DNA from: Pseudomonadota bacterium
GTDB lineage: Bacteria; Pseudomonadota; Gammaproteobacteria; Steroidobacterales; Steroidobacteraceae
Assembly: GCA_021779535.1 (NCBI GenBank)
Contig: JAJYAM010000002.1
Location: 15,926 to 79,448 of the forward strand
Length of the DNA stretch: 63,523 nt
Reading direction: 5' to 3'
In this document: piece after piece, positions 19,675 through 28,811 of the stretch
How positions within the stretch are numbered: the stretch's first letter is position 1
How the letters are laid out: each line of letters starts with the position of its first letter
Position numbers and translations under genes: made by a program
Notes under the pieces: model-generated
Seen by the model: only the letters and a program-made list of their open reading frames with translations
Told to the model about the DNA's origin: nothing
The model's database searches: none

Positions 19675-20610
19675 ATGCGTCGGCCGACCTGGGTGCAACG
19701 AATCGCCGGCCTCGCCGAAGCGGCGGGCTCCCGTGCCGCGTTCGCGGCGGCGAACCTGCCGGCGGCCCTCGGTGCGTACACGCGTCGCCGCGACGTGCCC
19801 TATGGCCTCGATCCGCGACAGCGCGTGGACGTGTACGTGCCGGACGCGGCGCCGGCGGGGCCGCGTCCGGTGGTCGTGTTCTGGCACGGCGGTCGCTGGT
19901 CGAATGGCGACAAGCGCGACTATCGCTTCGTCGGCGCCGCGCTCGCCGAGATCGGCTGCGTCGCGGTCGTTCCGAACTATCGTCTGTATCCGCAGGTCCG
20001 GATGGCGGGCTTCATGCAGGATGCAGCGCTCGCCGCGTCCTGGGCGGCGGCGTATGCCCGGGAATTTCACGATCCCGACCGGCTCGTGCTGATGGGGCAT
20101 TCGGCCGGCGCGCTGCTCGCCGCGCTGGTCGCGCTCGACGCCCGGCACTTCGCGGCAGCGGGACGGGATTATCCGCGGATCGCGGGCGTGATCGGGTTGT
20201 CCGGTCCGTACGATTTCCTGCCGCTCGTCGATGCGGACCTCGTCGACATCTTCGGTCCCGACGATGCACTGCCGGCCTCGCAGGCGATCCACTTCGTGCG
20301 TCCGGGCGCGCCGCCGATGCTGCTCCTGCACGGCGGCACCGACGAGACCGTCTGGCCGAAGAACTCGCGCAACCTGGCCGCCGCGCTGCATGCCTGCGGG
20401 GTCGAGGCGACCTTGCGGATCTTGCCTGGCCTGCGACACGCCGACACGGTCGCGGCGTTGAGCCTGCCGGCGCGCGGGCGCGCACCGGTGCTGCGCGAGA
20501 TCGACCGATTCATCCGCGGGCTGGGCGCGCGCTGCGATCGAGCCCTGCGGCGCGCCGAACGCCTCCCTCAGGCGCCGGGTGCCGGGTCCTCGGCGCGGTT
20601 GACCGAATAG
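19675..20610 (+). CDS. Alpha/beta hydrolase, HGG esterase type
   Basis: 311-residue alpha/beta hydrolase. An oxyanion-hole HGGRWSNGD motif lies near residue 75, the nucleophile serine in GHSAGALLAAL, and later Asp (GGTDETVW) and His (LRHADTV) complete a triad. It resembles the hormone-sensitive-lipase/kynurenine-formamidase group of carboxylesterases. The ATG at 19675 is chosen; an in-frame GTG at 19660 overlaps the previous stop and is possible. The 3' end overlaps the convergent dehydrogenase gene by 43 bp. Substrate unknown. Confidence 0.75.
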   Translation: MRRPTWVQRIAGLAEAAGSRAAFAAANLPAALGAYTRRRDVPYGLDPRQRVDVYVPDAAPAGPRPVVVFWHGGRWSNGDKRDYRFVGAALAEIGCVAVVPNYRLYPQVRMAGFMQDAALAASWAAAYAREFHDPDRLVLMGHSAGALLAALVALDARHFAAAGRDYPRIAGVIGLSGPYDFLPLVDADLVDIFGPDDALPASQAIHFVRPGAPPMLLLHGGTDETVWPKNSRNLAAALHACGVEATLRILPGLRHADTVAALSLPARGRAPVLREIDRFIRGLGARCDRALRRAERLPQAPGAGSSARLTE

Positions 20611-21674
20611 ACGCGGCCGAACCGGTTCCCGAGGAATTTTGGCAGTGCGATCTCCTCTTGCCGCACGAGACCCGCCTGCGGCAACTCGCCGGCGGCGAGC
20701 AGGTCGAGCACGGTGCAGATGCCCGCCGCGGTCGTGATCTGGATCGCGCTGCGCACGCGCCCGCCGACCGGCGCCGAGTAGATCTTGTTCGCGTAGGTCT
20801 CCTGGTGCAACTGGCCGCCGCGCAGGCCGGTCACCGTGACGAAGACGATCACCACGTCCTGCAGGGTCGCCGGTATCGCGTTCTCCAGGATCTCCTTCAG
20901 CCACTCGCGACGGTCGCGCAGCCGCAGGTCGTTCAACAGGACTTTCATCAGCGCGGCGTGCCCGGGATAGCGGATCGTCCGATAGTTCAGATTGCGCACC
21001 TTGCCGGCGAGCGTCTCGCACATCGTGCCGAGACCTCCGGAGGTGTTGAACGCTTCGTAACGGTCGCCGTCGAGGGAGAACTCCTCGAGTTCCTCGAGCG
21101 GTTGCGTCTCGCGGCGCTCGCCGTTCACGATCGCCTCGCACGGCTGACAGTACTCGTTGATCACCCCGTCCGTGCTCCACGTGAGGTTGTAGTTCAGCGC
21201 GTTCGACGGGAATTTCGGCAACGCACCGACCCTCATCCGCACGTCGTGCAGCTCGTCGAATCGGGAGGCGAGGTCCGCGGCCACGATCGTGATGAATCCC
21301 GGCGCGAGACCGCATTGCGGAATGAACGCGGTGCGCGCGCCGTCCGCGAGCTGCTTGACCGCGCGCGTGCTCGCGACGTCCTCGGTCAGGTCGAGATAAT
21401 GGGCGCCACCCGCCTTCGCCGCCTCCGCGATCGCCCGGGTCGCGTGATAGGGGGCCGCGCTCAGGACCGCAAACTGTCCGGCCGTCGCGCGCCGCAGCCC
21501 GGCCGCGTCCTCGATGTCGACCGCGAGCTTGGTCACGGGCCGCGTGGTCTCGAGCCGTTCGAGCTGCGCGCTCGAGCGATCCACGATCGTGACCGAATAA
21601 TCGCCCGATCCCGCGAGGAGTTCGGCGATCATCGCGCCGATCTTGCCCGCACCGACCACGACCACGTTTTTCAT
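20568..21674 (-). CDS. Saccharopine dehydrogenase / lysine 6-dehydrogenase-like protein
   Basis: 368-residue NAD(P)-dependent oxidoreductase of the saccharopine dehydrogenase family. It begins with a Rossmann motif VVVGAGKIGAMIAELL and retains the ECYDLTED-like region (AHYLDLTED) and the C-terminal catalytic domain. The ATG at 21674 has GGAGG seven bases upstream. It is divergent from an Lrp-type regulator, which suggests amino-acid-responsive control and a role in lysine or related amino-acid breakdown. The exact reaction is not certain. Confidence 0.75.
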   Translation of the reverse strand: MKNVVVVGAGKIGAMIAELLAGSGDYSVTIVDRSSAQLERLETTRPVTKLAVDIEDAAGLRRATAGQFAVLSAAPYHATRAIAEAAKAGGAHYLDLTEDVASTRAVKQLADGARTAFIPQCGLAPGFITIVAADLASRFDELHDVRMRVGALPKFPSNALNYNLTWSTDGVINEYCQPCEAIVNGERRETQPLEELEEFSLDGDRYEAFNTSGGLGTMCETLAGKVRNLNYRTIRYPGHAALMKVLLNDLRLRDRREWLKEILENAIPATLQDVVIVFVTVTGLRGGQLHQETYANKIYSAPVGGRVRSAIQITTAAGICTVLDLLAAGELPQAGLVRQEEIALPKFLGNRFGRVYSVNRAEDPAPGA

Positions 21675-21765
21675 GTTGCCTCCGGATTCGAAACCGCTGC
21701 TGGAATGGTGCTCATTCTTGGCCAGCGCGCGGCCGATGGGTACCGGCGAATGCGCTAAAATGACG

Positions 21766-21792
21766 TACAATGCTATTCGTTTTGACTATTCG
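21766..21792. promoter_or_regulatory. Divergent control region with repeated CTATTCG half-sites
   Basis: The 128-bp gap between the dehydrogenase and the Lrp gene is AT-richer than its surroundings. It holds a TACAAT (21766-21771) and two direct copies of CTATTCG at 21773-21779 and 21786-21792, thirteen bases apart, ending 10 bp before the Lrp start. This could be an Lrp operator for both genes. Inference by eye. Confidence 0.35.
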
Positions 21793-21802
21793 ATTGGTCT
21801 AA

Positions 21803-22231
21803 ATGTCCGACCCGATCGATGAGAAGTTGCTCGCGGTGCTGCGCGAGGACGGTCGCGCGTCGATCGCCGCGCTCGCGCGCGCGGTCGGGCGTTCGCGCAC
21901 GAGCGTGCAGAGCCGCTTGCGCCGCCTCGAGCGCCAGGGCGTGATCCGCGGCTACGCGGTGCGCATCGCGCCCGAGCATGCGCAGGGCGCGGTGCGCGCG
22001 CACGTGTCGATCAAGGCGGGTCCCAAGGAGGCGCGCGGCGTGATCGCCGAGCTGCGCCGGATCAAGGCGGTCCGGGTGCTGCATTCGGTCAGCGGCGAAC
22101 TCGACTTGATCGCGGTCGCCGCGACCGCGAGCGTCGCGGAAATGGACGAGGTCATCGACCGCATCGGGGCGATCGCCGGCGTCGAGCGGACCATCTCCTC
22201 GATCATCCTGTCCACGAAGTTCGATCGTTGA
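21803..22231 (+). CDS. Lrp/AsnC family transcriptional regulator
   Basis: 142-residue feast/famine regulator: an N-terminal helix-turn-helix (residues about 5-55, ALARAVGRSRTSVQSRLRRL) and a C-terminal RAM ligand-binding domain with the GELDLIAVA strand. Such proteins sense amino acids as octamers. The divergent saccharopine-dehydrogenase-like gene is the obvious target. Confidence 0.88.
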   Translation: MSDPIDEKLLAVLREDGRASIAALARAVGRSRTSVQSRLRRLERQGVIRGYAVRIAPEHAQGAVRAHVSIKAGPKEARGVIAELRRIKAVRVLHSVSGELDLIAVAATASVAEMDEVIDRIGAIAGVERTISSIILSTKFDR

Positions 22232-22326
22232 GGGCGCGGTCCGGCCGCGGTCGCGGCACCGTCAACCGTTCGTCATCCGGGTTTGCTAGTCTGGGCGCCT
22301 CCTCGAACGACTCCGGAGGTTCGTCG

Positions 22327-23430
22327 ATGAAGTTGCCGCTGCGCCTCGCCGCCATGCTCTGTGGATGGATCTCGCTGTCGATGGGCGCGGCGTCCGCCGC
22401 GTCCGCGGTGCCCGCGCGCGGCGCGGTGCCGCCGATCCGCCACGTCTTCGTGATCGTCCTCGAGAACGAGCCGTTCCACGCGACGTTCGGACCCGGTTCC
22501 GCGGCCCCCTACCTGGCCCGCACGCTGCCTCGCCGCGGCGCGTTGCTCACGCAGTACTACGGCATCGGCCACTTCAGTCTCGACAACTACATCGCGATGG
22601 TGAGCGGCCAGGCGCCGAACCCCGATACGCAGCAGGATTGCCCGATCTACCGGGAGTTCGTCGCGACCGGTCCGGTCGGCGCCCACGGGCAATTGCCGGG
22701 GCGCGGCTGCGTCTATCCGGCGAGCGTCAAGACGATCGCCGACCAGCTCGAGGCCGCCGGGCTGCGCTGGAAAGGCTACATGGAGGACATGGGACGCGAC
22801 CCGGCGCGCGAGCGGGCGACCTGCGGTCATGCGGCGCTCGGGACCCCGGATCCGACCGAAACCGCGACGCGGACCGACCAGTACGCTGCGAAGCACGATC
22901 CGTTCGTGTATTTCCACTCGATCATCGACGATGCGGTGCGATGCGACGCGCACGTCGTCAATCTCGATCGGCTGCGCGTGGATCTGCGCGCCGTGGCGAC
23001 GACGCCGAATTTCTCGTTCATCACCCCGAATCTCTGCCACGACGGTCACAATTCGCTTTGTGCCGACGGCAAGCCGGGCGGACTCCCGGCGATCGATCGT
23101 TTCCTGAAGGTCTGGGTGCCGCGGATCACCGGCTCGGCGGCCTTCCGCAAGGACGGCCTGCTGGTGATCACGTTCGACGAAGGATCGACCGGCAACGCGT
23201 GTTGCGGGCTGCGTCGCTTGCCCGACGGACCCGTCCCCGGCCAATTCGGGCCCGGCGGCGGCCGCGTCGGCGCGGTGCTGCTGTCGCCGTTCATTCACCC
23301 CGGCACCGTCTCCGCGAAGCCGTACGATCACTACGCGTTGCTGCGCAGCGTCGAGGGATATTTCGGCCTGCCCGCGCTCGGCTATGCGGGCGCTCCCGGG
23401 GTGCGCGTGTTCGGTCCCGACATATTCTGA
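22327..23430 (+). CDS. Secreted phosphoesterase (acid phosphatase / phospholipase C-like)
   Basis: 367-residue exported protein of the phosphoesterase family related to AcpA and phospholipase C. A signal peptide ends near GAASAASA. The metal/nucleophile region VIVLENEPFHATFG, the HFSLDNYIAMVSGQ block, CHDGHN and ITFDEG are visible. GGAGG lies at 22314-22320, upstream of this ATG. Its last 49 bp overlap the convergent ligase gene. Likely periplasmic; substrate not deducible. Confidence 0.8.
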   Translation: MKLPLRLAAMLCGWISLSMGAASAASAVPARGAVPPIRHVFVIVLENEPFHATFGPGSAAPYLARTLPRRGALLTQYYGIGHFSLDNYIAMVSGQAPNPDTQQDCPIYREFVATGPVGAHGQLPGRGCVYPASVKTIADQLEAAGLRWKGYMEDMGRDPARERATCGHAALGTPDPTETATRTDQYAAKHDPFVYFHSIIDDAVRCDAHVVNLDRLRVDLRAVATTPNFSFITPNLCHDGHNSLCADGKPGGLPAIDRFLKVWVPRITGSAAFRKDGLLVITFDEGSTGNACCGLRRLPDGPVPGQFGPGGGRVGAVLLSPFIHPGTVSAKPYDHYALLRSVEGYFGLPALGYAGAPGVRVFGPDIF

Positions 23431-25097
23431 GGCTCGGGGCGCGCGGGCGGGTCGGCGTCCTCGCTTGAGCCCGCGATCAGCCCGCGCCGCCACAGCTTGC
23501 CGACCGCGGTCTTCGGCAGCGCTGCGCGAATCTCCAGCGCGGTCGGCAGCTCGTGACGGCCGAGCTTGTCGCTCAGGAAGTCGCGCAGCGCCTCGAGCGT
23601 GAGCGGCGGCGCGTCGGCGCGCAGCTTCACGAACGCCTTCGCGGACTGTCCGCGATACCCATCGGGGATCCCGATCACCAGCGCCTCCTCGACCGCGGGA
23701 TGCTCGTAGATCGCCTGCTCGATCATCGTCGGATAGACGTTGAAACCGCCGGAGACGATCATGTCGTCCTTGCGATCGACGAGGTAGAACGCGCCCCGTT
23801 CGTCCCGATAGCCGACGTCCCCGGTCAGCAGGAAGCCGTCGACGTAACTGGCGGCGCTCTGCGCCGGCTGGCGCCAGTAACCGCCGGCGACGTTCGGACC
23901 GCGTACGCGGATCTCGCCGATCGCACCCGCGGCGAGCACGCGGCGCGGATCGTCGAGCGCGACGATCTGCATCTCGACGCCGGGCAGCGGCACGCCGATC
24001 AGGCCGGGCGCGTGTGCTTGATCCGGCAGCAAGCGTGTTCCGGCGGGCGCGGTCTCGGTCATGCCCCAGCCGCCGCCGAGCTGGCGGCCGGTGCGCCGAT
24101 GGATCATCGCGGCGATCTCGGTCGGCAGCGGCGCGCCCCCGGAACTCATCACGCGCAGTGATGACAGGTCGCGCCGCTCGATCGTCGGATGATTCGCGAT
24201 CGCGACCCACATCGTCGGCACGCCCGCGAAGAACGTCGCGCGGCCGACCTCGATGTCCCGCAGCGTCGCCTCGACGTCGAAGCGCGGCCGCAACAGCACG
24301 GTCGCGCCCCGATCCAGGCCGAGCAACAGGATCGTGGTCAGCGCGTAGATGTGGAACAACGGCAGCGCGCAGATCAGCCGGTCGTCGGGTCCCATCGGGG
24401 TGCCGGTGCCGGCGAACCACGCCCGATACGCCGCGACCGCCGCGGTCAGATTCGCATGCGTCAGCATGGCGCCTTTCGGCAGGCCCGTCGTGCCGCCGGT
24501 GTATTGCAGCAGCGCCAGCGCGTCCGGGTCGATCGATGGCGAACGCGCGGCCGATGCGCCGGCGCCGAGGCGCGAGCACGGGATCGCACCGGCCGGGAGC
24601 GGGCATGCGCGCGCGTGCGGGTCGAAATCACGCGCCTCGGCGACGATCAACCGATCGATCACGCGTTCCTCGAGCAATTTCGCCGCTCGATCGAGCAGTG
24701 CCGGGTCGTCGCTCGTGACCAGGATCCGGGTCTCGCTGTCCTCGAGCTTGAAACGCAGCCGGCGCGGCGGATCGAGCGGACTCAGGTGAACGACGTGTCC
24801 CCCGACGCGCAGCGTCGCGAAGAACGCGATCGGATGGAACGGCGTGTTCGGCAGGTAGAGGCCCACGGACACGCCGCGGCTCACGCCGAGCGCGGCGAGA
24901 CCCGCGGCGGCCGCGCCTGCCCGCGCGTGCAATTCACGATAAGGGATCGGCCGACCCAGAAATTCGATCGCAACCCGGTCGGGATCGCGTGCCGCGGCCG
25001 CATCCAGCAGCGCGGGTACGCTCGTCGGCGGGTCCTGCAGATCCCATCGGAGGGTCGGCGGGTACGCCGCCTCCCAGGGGAAGGGTCGGCCGCTCAT
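23382..25097 (-). CDS. AMP-forming acyl-CoA ligase, PimA-like
   Basis: 571-residue acyl-adenylate-forming CoA ligase. The AMP signature YTGGTTGLPKGA is in the middle, the WGMTET motif and LTGDVGYRDERG follow, and the catalytic lysine is in PKTAVGKLWRR. The N-terminus (FPWEAAYPPTLRWD, then SVPALLDAA) resembles dicarboxylate-CoA ligases of the PimA type as I remember them, so a C7-C14 dicarboxylate or fatty acid is a likely substrate. Pimelate would connect to the benzoyl-CoA pathway, but this is inference. The start overlaps the upstream cupin gene by four bases (ATGA). Confidence 0.78.
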   Translation of the reverse strand: MSGRPFPWEAAYPPTLRWDLQDPPTSVPALLDAAAARDPDRVAIEFLGRPIPYRELHARAGAAAAGLAALGVSRGVSVGLYLPNTPFHPIAFFATLRVGGHVVHLSPLDPPRRLRFKLEDSETRILVTSDDPALLDRAAKLLEERVIDRLIVAEARDFDPHARACPLPAGAIPCSRLGAGASAARSPSIDPDALALLQYTGGTTGLPKGAMLTHANLTAAVAAYRAWFAGTGTPMGPDDRLICALPLFHIYALTTILLLGLDRGATVLLRPRFDVEATLRDIEVGRATFFAGVPTMWVAIANHPTIERRDLSSLRVMSSGGAPLPTEIAAMIHRRTGRQLGGGWGMTETAPAGTRLLPDQAHAPGLIGVPLPGVEMQIVALDDPRRVLAAGAIGEIRVRGPNVAGGYWRQPAQSAASYVDGFLLTGDVGYRDERGAFYLVDRKDDMIVSGGFNVYPTMIEQAIYEHPAVEEALVIGIPDGYRGQSAKAFVKLRADAPPLTLEALRDFLSDKLGRHELPTALEIRAALPKTAVGKLWRRGLIAGSSEDADPPARPEPQNMSGPNTRTPGAPA

Positions 25098-25771
25098 GCC
25101 GTTGCGGGTCGAGTGCCTCGCGCGAGGTGTCCGCTCTTGCGATACAGCAGCGCGTGGTCGGGGGTGCGGATCTGCACCGTCGCGCCGGGCGGGAATCGCA
25201 TCCACGTCCCCGTCCGATGCACGACGCCGTCGACCTCGATCGAGCCTTCGACGACGAACCACTCGACGCCACCCGGCCAGGTCTCGCGGATCGTGCGGTG
25301 CCCGTGAGCGAGCCGCAGCATCGCGACGTGTTCCCACGGGGCCTCGAAGAGCAGCGCCTGCTCGACGCCGGGTCCGGCGCTCGTCCAGAGGGCGGGGTCG
25401 CGCGTGCAGACCCTCGGCGCCAGCGTTTCCTCCGGAGGCATCTGCCTCAGCTTCACGAAGATCACGGCGCCGGGCGCGCTCGCCGGCGCGTGGCGGGAGC
25501 CGGGCGGATTGCGTACGTAGAACCCGGCCGGAAAATCGCCGGTCTCGTCGGAGAACACGCCGTCGAGGACCAGGAATTCCTCGCCGGCGCCGTGCACGTG
25601 CGCGGAGAACGCGGAACCCGGTGCGTAGCGCACCAGGGACGTCGCGCGCGCGACCTCGTCGCCGTCGCGCTCGAGCATCCGCCGTTCGACGCCGGCAACC
25701 GGCGAGCGGACCCATTCCAGCGCGCCGCCATCGACGATCGCCGGCAACGAGAGATCCGCGTGCAGCCGCAT
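25094..25771 (-). CDS. Double-cupin protein, ChrR-type
   Basis: 225-residue bicupin. The first cupin half has HVHGAGEEFLVLDG and GFYVRNPPGSRHAP, the layout of the ChrR cupin domain; the second has EWFVVEGSIEVDG and a proline-rich metal loop. No zinc-binding anti-sigma N-terminus is present, so it is not a full ChrR. It may be an enzyme or a small-molecule sensor. The ATG at 25771 removes an Arg/His-rich upstream shadow. Coupled to the ligase gene by overlap, so probably in its pathway. Confidence 0.7.
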   Translation of the reverse strand: MRLHADLSLPAIVDGGALEWVRSPVAGVERRMLERDGDEVARATSLVRYAPGSAFSAHVHGAGEEFLVLDGVFSDETGDFPAGFYVRNPPGSRHAPASAPGAVIFVKLRQMPPEETLAPRVCTRDPALWTSAGPGVEQALLFEAPWEHVAMLRLAHGHRTIRETWPGGVEWFVVEGSIEVDGVVHRTGTWMRFPPGATVQIRTPDHALLYRKSGHLARGTRPATA

Positions 25772-25791
25772 GATCCGCCGCCGGTCGGCGC

Positions 25792-26283
25792 TTACTTCGC
25801 GGGCCCGCAGGGGCCGATGCGTTCGCCGGTGGTGTGCAGGCTCATCACGCTCGACGGCAGCGCGACCGGGCCACCGCTGAAACTCTGGTGCACGGTCCCG
25901 TCGATCACCACCCGGCGATTGTCCGCCGACGGCGTGATCACGAACCGGTCGACCATCTTCGTGACCATTCCTTGGCTCTCGGCCGTGCAACTCAAGGTGG
26001 TGTGCCATGCGCCGCCGGCGACCACGAGGGTCGGCGGGTCACAATGGACGCCGGGCGCGTGCGGGATGGGCATCGGCGGCTGGGTGTCCTGCGGCTTCAC
26101 GCAGACCTTCCAGTCATTGTGCATCGACCGGCCGTTCATCATCCCGCTCCGGTAAGTCACCTGCGATTCATAGTGCCATTCACCCGGGGCGAGGACCGGC
26201 GTCGCGGCGTGCACCGCGACGCTCAGGCCGGCGCCCGCCATCGCGAGCGTCAGTGCGAGCAGCTGCAGGGTTCGAGTGCGCAT
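25792..26283 (-). CDS. DUF3617-type exported protein
   Basis: 163-residue protein with a clear signal peptide (MRTRTLQLLALTLAMAGAG, cleavage after a V-H-A-type site) and a mature part starting PGEWHYESQV, with paired cysteines (VCVKP, HCDPP, LSCTAE, PCGPAK) and a C-terminal FSGGPVALPSSV segment. This fits the DUF3617 family of periplasmic proteins of unknown function. The gene lies 20 bp upstream of the cupin gene on the same strand. Confidence 0.7.
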   Translation of the reverse strand: MRTRTLQLLALTLAMAGAGLSVAVHAATPVLAPGEWHYESQVTYRSGMMNGRSMHNDWKVCVKPQDTQPPMPIPHAPGVHCDPPTLVVAGGAWHTTLSCTAESQGMVTKMVDRFVITPSADNRRVVIDGTVHQSFSGGPVALPSSVMSLHTTGERIGPCGPAK

Positions 26284-26294
26284 GGGACCTCCGA

Positions 26295-26495
26295 TCATCG
26301 TCGCAACCACCAGATGATCGCCGACAGCAGAATCGACAGCAAGATCGACGTCGTGATCGGCAAATAGAACGTGACGTGGGGGCGTTGGATCACGACATCG
26401 CCGGGGAGCCTCCCGAGGTGCAGGCGCCGCACCCAGGGCCAGGCGAGGCCGAGCGCGAGCGAGACGAGGCCGATGGCGACGAGGAGTTTTCGCAA
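26295..26495 (-). CDS. DUF2905-type small membrane protein
   Basis: 66-residue protein with two membrane helices (about residues 4-22 and 45-64) separated by a GRLPGDVVIQRP loop that is the hallmark of DUF2905. Function unknown. The length and loop are typical of complete members of the family. It lies 11 bp upstream of the DUF3617 gene on the same strand. Confidence 0.85.
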   Translation of the reverse strand: MRKLLVAIGLVSLALGLAWPWVRRLHLGRLPGDVVIQRPHVTFYLPITTSILLSILLSAIIWWLRR

Positions 26496-26623
26496 CGCTT
26501 CTCCCGGGCGAGGTCACTTGCGCCGAGGCGCGGCTGCATGTCAGCATTGCAGCCGCCGAAACGCAAGCCGCGCATGCGCCGCCGGGGCGGTCGGCGCGAC
26601 CGCGACCTGAAGTTTTCCGTCAC

Positions 26624-27490
26624 ATGATCGAATCCGACGAATCCTCGTTCGAGCGCGACGCCGTCGACGCCTCGCGCGTGCAACCCGTGTTGGTCGATTT
26701 CTGGGCGTCGTGGTGCGCGCCCTGTCGAGCGCTCGGACCGCTCCTCGAGCGGCTGGAGACGGAGTACGGCGGCCGGTTTCGGCTCGTGAAGGTCGATTCC
26801 GACGCGAATCCCGAGCTCTCCGCACGCTATCGCGTCCGCAGTATTCCCTACGTGATCGCGTTCATCGACGGGGAGGTGAGCGATTCGTTCGTCGGCGCGT
26901 TGCCGGAAGGACAGCTGCGGGCGTTCATCGACCGGGCGATCCCCGGCCCGGCGGAGCGGGAGCGACGCCGGGCGCGCGCACTCCTCGACGCGGGTGATCG
27001 GACCGCCGCCGCCGGGGCCTTGCGTGCGGCGATCGCGCTGCAACCGGAGCTTGCGGCGGCGCGGCTCGAGCTGGCGGACGTGCTGCTCGAGGGCATGCCG
27101 CCGGTCGACGATACCCGCCTCGCCGAGGTGAGCACCGTCCTCGAGCCGCTCGGGCCCGCGGATCGCGGTGACGAGCGGCATCGGGCACTCGGCGCGCGCC
27201 TCGAGGCGCTGCGCGCCACCGCGGGCGCGGCGCCGCCCGACGTGCTGCGCGCGCGCGTCGCCGAAGCGCCCGGCGATCTCGCGGCGAAATACGCGCTCGC
27301 ACAGCGTCTCGTCGCCGAGCGCGCCTACGCGGACGCGCTCGAGCAGCTGATCGAGATCATCGCCCGCGATCGGCGCTACGGGGACGATGCCGCGCGCCGC
27401 TTGATGCTGTCCGTGTTCGAACTCGCCGCGGCCGATGCGCCGCTGGTGTCCGCCTACCGTCGCCGCCTGTCGGCGGTGCTGAATCGCTGA
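26624..27490 (+). CDS. Thioredoxin-TPR co-chaperone, CnoX/YbbN-like
   Basis: 288-residue fusion of an N-terminal thioredoxin domain and C-terminal TPR-like helices. The active site WCAPC at residues 30-34 keeps both cysteines. E. coli CnoX has lost one or both, so this homologue could be redox active. Proteins of this type hand substrates to GroEL and DnaK under oxidative stress. The start codon follows the convergent upstream gene by 128 bp. Confidence 0.85.
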   Translation: MIESDESSFERDAVDASRVQPVLVDFWASWCAPCRALGPLLERLETEYGGRFRLVKVDSDANPELSARYRVRSIPYVIAFIDGEVSDSFVGALPEGQLRAFIDRAIPGPAERERRRARALLDAGDRTAAAGALRAAIALQPELAAARLELADVLLEGMPPVDDTRLAEVSTVLEPLGPADRGDERHRALGARLEALRATAGAAPPDVLRARVAEAPGDLAAKYALAQRLVAERAYADALEQLIEIIARDRRYGDDAARRLMLSVFELAAADAPLVSAYRRRLSAVLNR

Positions 27491-27642
27491 CAGCGCGCTC
27501 CCGCGCGGATCGCCCGGACGCTGCGCGCGTCTAGGTAAATTCACTCATTGAGCGCCCGAGTCGTCGCGCACACGATGCTCGCATCACGCCGCTCGGGACG
27601 ACCCGGCGCGCGGGAGATCCCCGTCACACGGAGGTTGGAACC

Positions 27643-28716
27643 ATGATGTGCTCTGCGAAGACGAATTCGAAACCGCGGTGGTCGGCGTCGTTCGGCGCGC
27701 GGCTCGCGGTCACGGCCCTCACGCTTGGACTCGGCATCGCGGCGCGGGCGCAACCGTGGCAGGCGTTGCCGAGTGTCGCGCCGGCACCGGCAGACAATCC
27801 GACGACCCCGGCGAAGGTCGAACTCGGCAAGACGTTGTTCTTCGACACGCGATTCTCGTCGACCGGCACCGTCTCGTGTTTTTCCTGCCATAACGTGATG
27901 GAGGGGGGCGACGACCATCGGCCGACGTCGATCGGCGTGCACGGCCAGAAAGGCGGGCGGAACGCGCCGACGGTGTGGAATGCGGCGTTCAAGTCCGCGC
28001 AGTTCTGGGACGGACGCGCGCCGACGCTCGAGGAACAGGCGAAGGGTCCGCCGGTCAATCCGGTCGAGATGGGGATGCCCACGCTGACCGAGACCGTGCA
28101 GCGGATCCGCGCGATCCCGGGTTACCGGCCGTTGTTCGCCGCGGTCTTCGGTCCGGGCGACGTGATCACGATGGACAACGCGGCGAAGGCGATCGCGGCG
28201 TATGAGCGGACCTTGATCACGCCGGGCAGCGCCTACGATCGGTACGTCGAAGGCGATCACGGCGCGCTCACCGCGCAGCAGGTCCGGGGCATGCAGACCT
28301 TCGCGAAGGTCGGTTGCACGTCCTGCCATCAGGGACCGAACTTCAGCGGCCCGAAGCTGCCGGTCGGCACGCCGTTCCTGATGAAGTTCCCGGTGTATCC
28401 GGGCAGCCCCTACGTGAAGACCGACGATTTGACCGCGGACGGCGGCCGGTACGAGGTCACGCACCGCAACCGGGACCGGAATCTGTGGGAGGTGCCGACG
28501 CTGCGCAATCTCGTGTACACGGCGCCGTACATGCACAACGGCTCCGTGAAGACCCTGCACGATGCGGTGCAGGTGATGGCGAGCACGCAGCTGAATCGGA
28601 CGCTCGACGAGGCGGACGTGGACGACATCGTCGCGTTTCTCGACTCGCTGACCGGGCCGTTTCCGACGCAGACGATGCCGCACTTGCCGCCGACACCGGG
28701 CCGCCTGTTGCAGTGA
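27643..28716 (+). CDS. Di-heme cytochrome c peroxidase family protein
   Basis: 357-residue periplasmic protein with signal peptide (cleavage near AARAQ) and two c-type heme sites, C79-x2-C82-H83 and C225-x2-C228-H229, in the CcpA/MauG layout. The family reduces hydrogen peroxide with electrons from small cytochromes or azurin. A distal conserved YEVTHRNRDRNLWEVPTL segment and the MHNGSVKTL loop are present. It lies upstream of the anaerobic island, where peroxide removal would be useful; regulation is not evident. Confidence 0.88.
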   Translation: MMCSAKTNSKPRWSASFGARLAVTALTLGLGIAARAQPWQALPSVAPAPADNPTTPAKVELGKTLFFDTRFSSTGTVSCFSCHNVMEGGDDHRPTSIGVHGQKGGRNAPTVWNAAFKSAQFWDGRAPTLEEQAKGPPVNPVEMGMPTLTETVQRIRAIPGYRPLFAAVFGPGDVITMDNAAKAIAAYERTLITPGSAYDRYVEGDHGALTAQQVRGMQTFAKVGCTSCHQGPNFSGPKLPVGTPFLMKFPVYPGSPYVKTDDLTADGGRYEVTHRNRDRNLWEVPTLRNLVYTAPYMHNGSVKTLHDAVQVMASTQLNRTLDEADVDDIVAFLDSLTGPFPTQTMPHLPPTPGRLLQ

Positions 28717-28743
28717 CCGCGTCGGGAGGGGGCAGCGCCTGTC

Positions 28744-28769
28744 GGCGCGCGGCGACATCGCCGCGCGCC
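28744..28769 (+). terminator. GC-rich hairpin after peroxidase gene
   Basis: A perfect 9-bp stem (GGCGCGCGG / CCGCGCGCC) with an 8-base loop, 27 bp after the peroxidase stop. There is no T tract, so intrinsic termination is only likely, not shown. Confidence 0.4.
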
Positions 28770-28811
28770 CGGAGACCGCGACTAGAATTTCGCTCCGAGG
28801 AGGTACGACGC

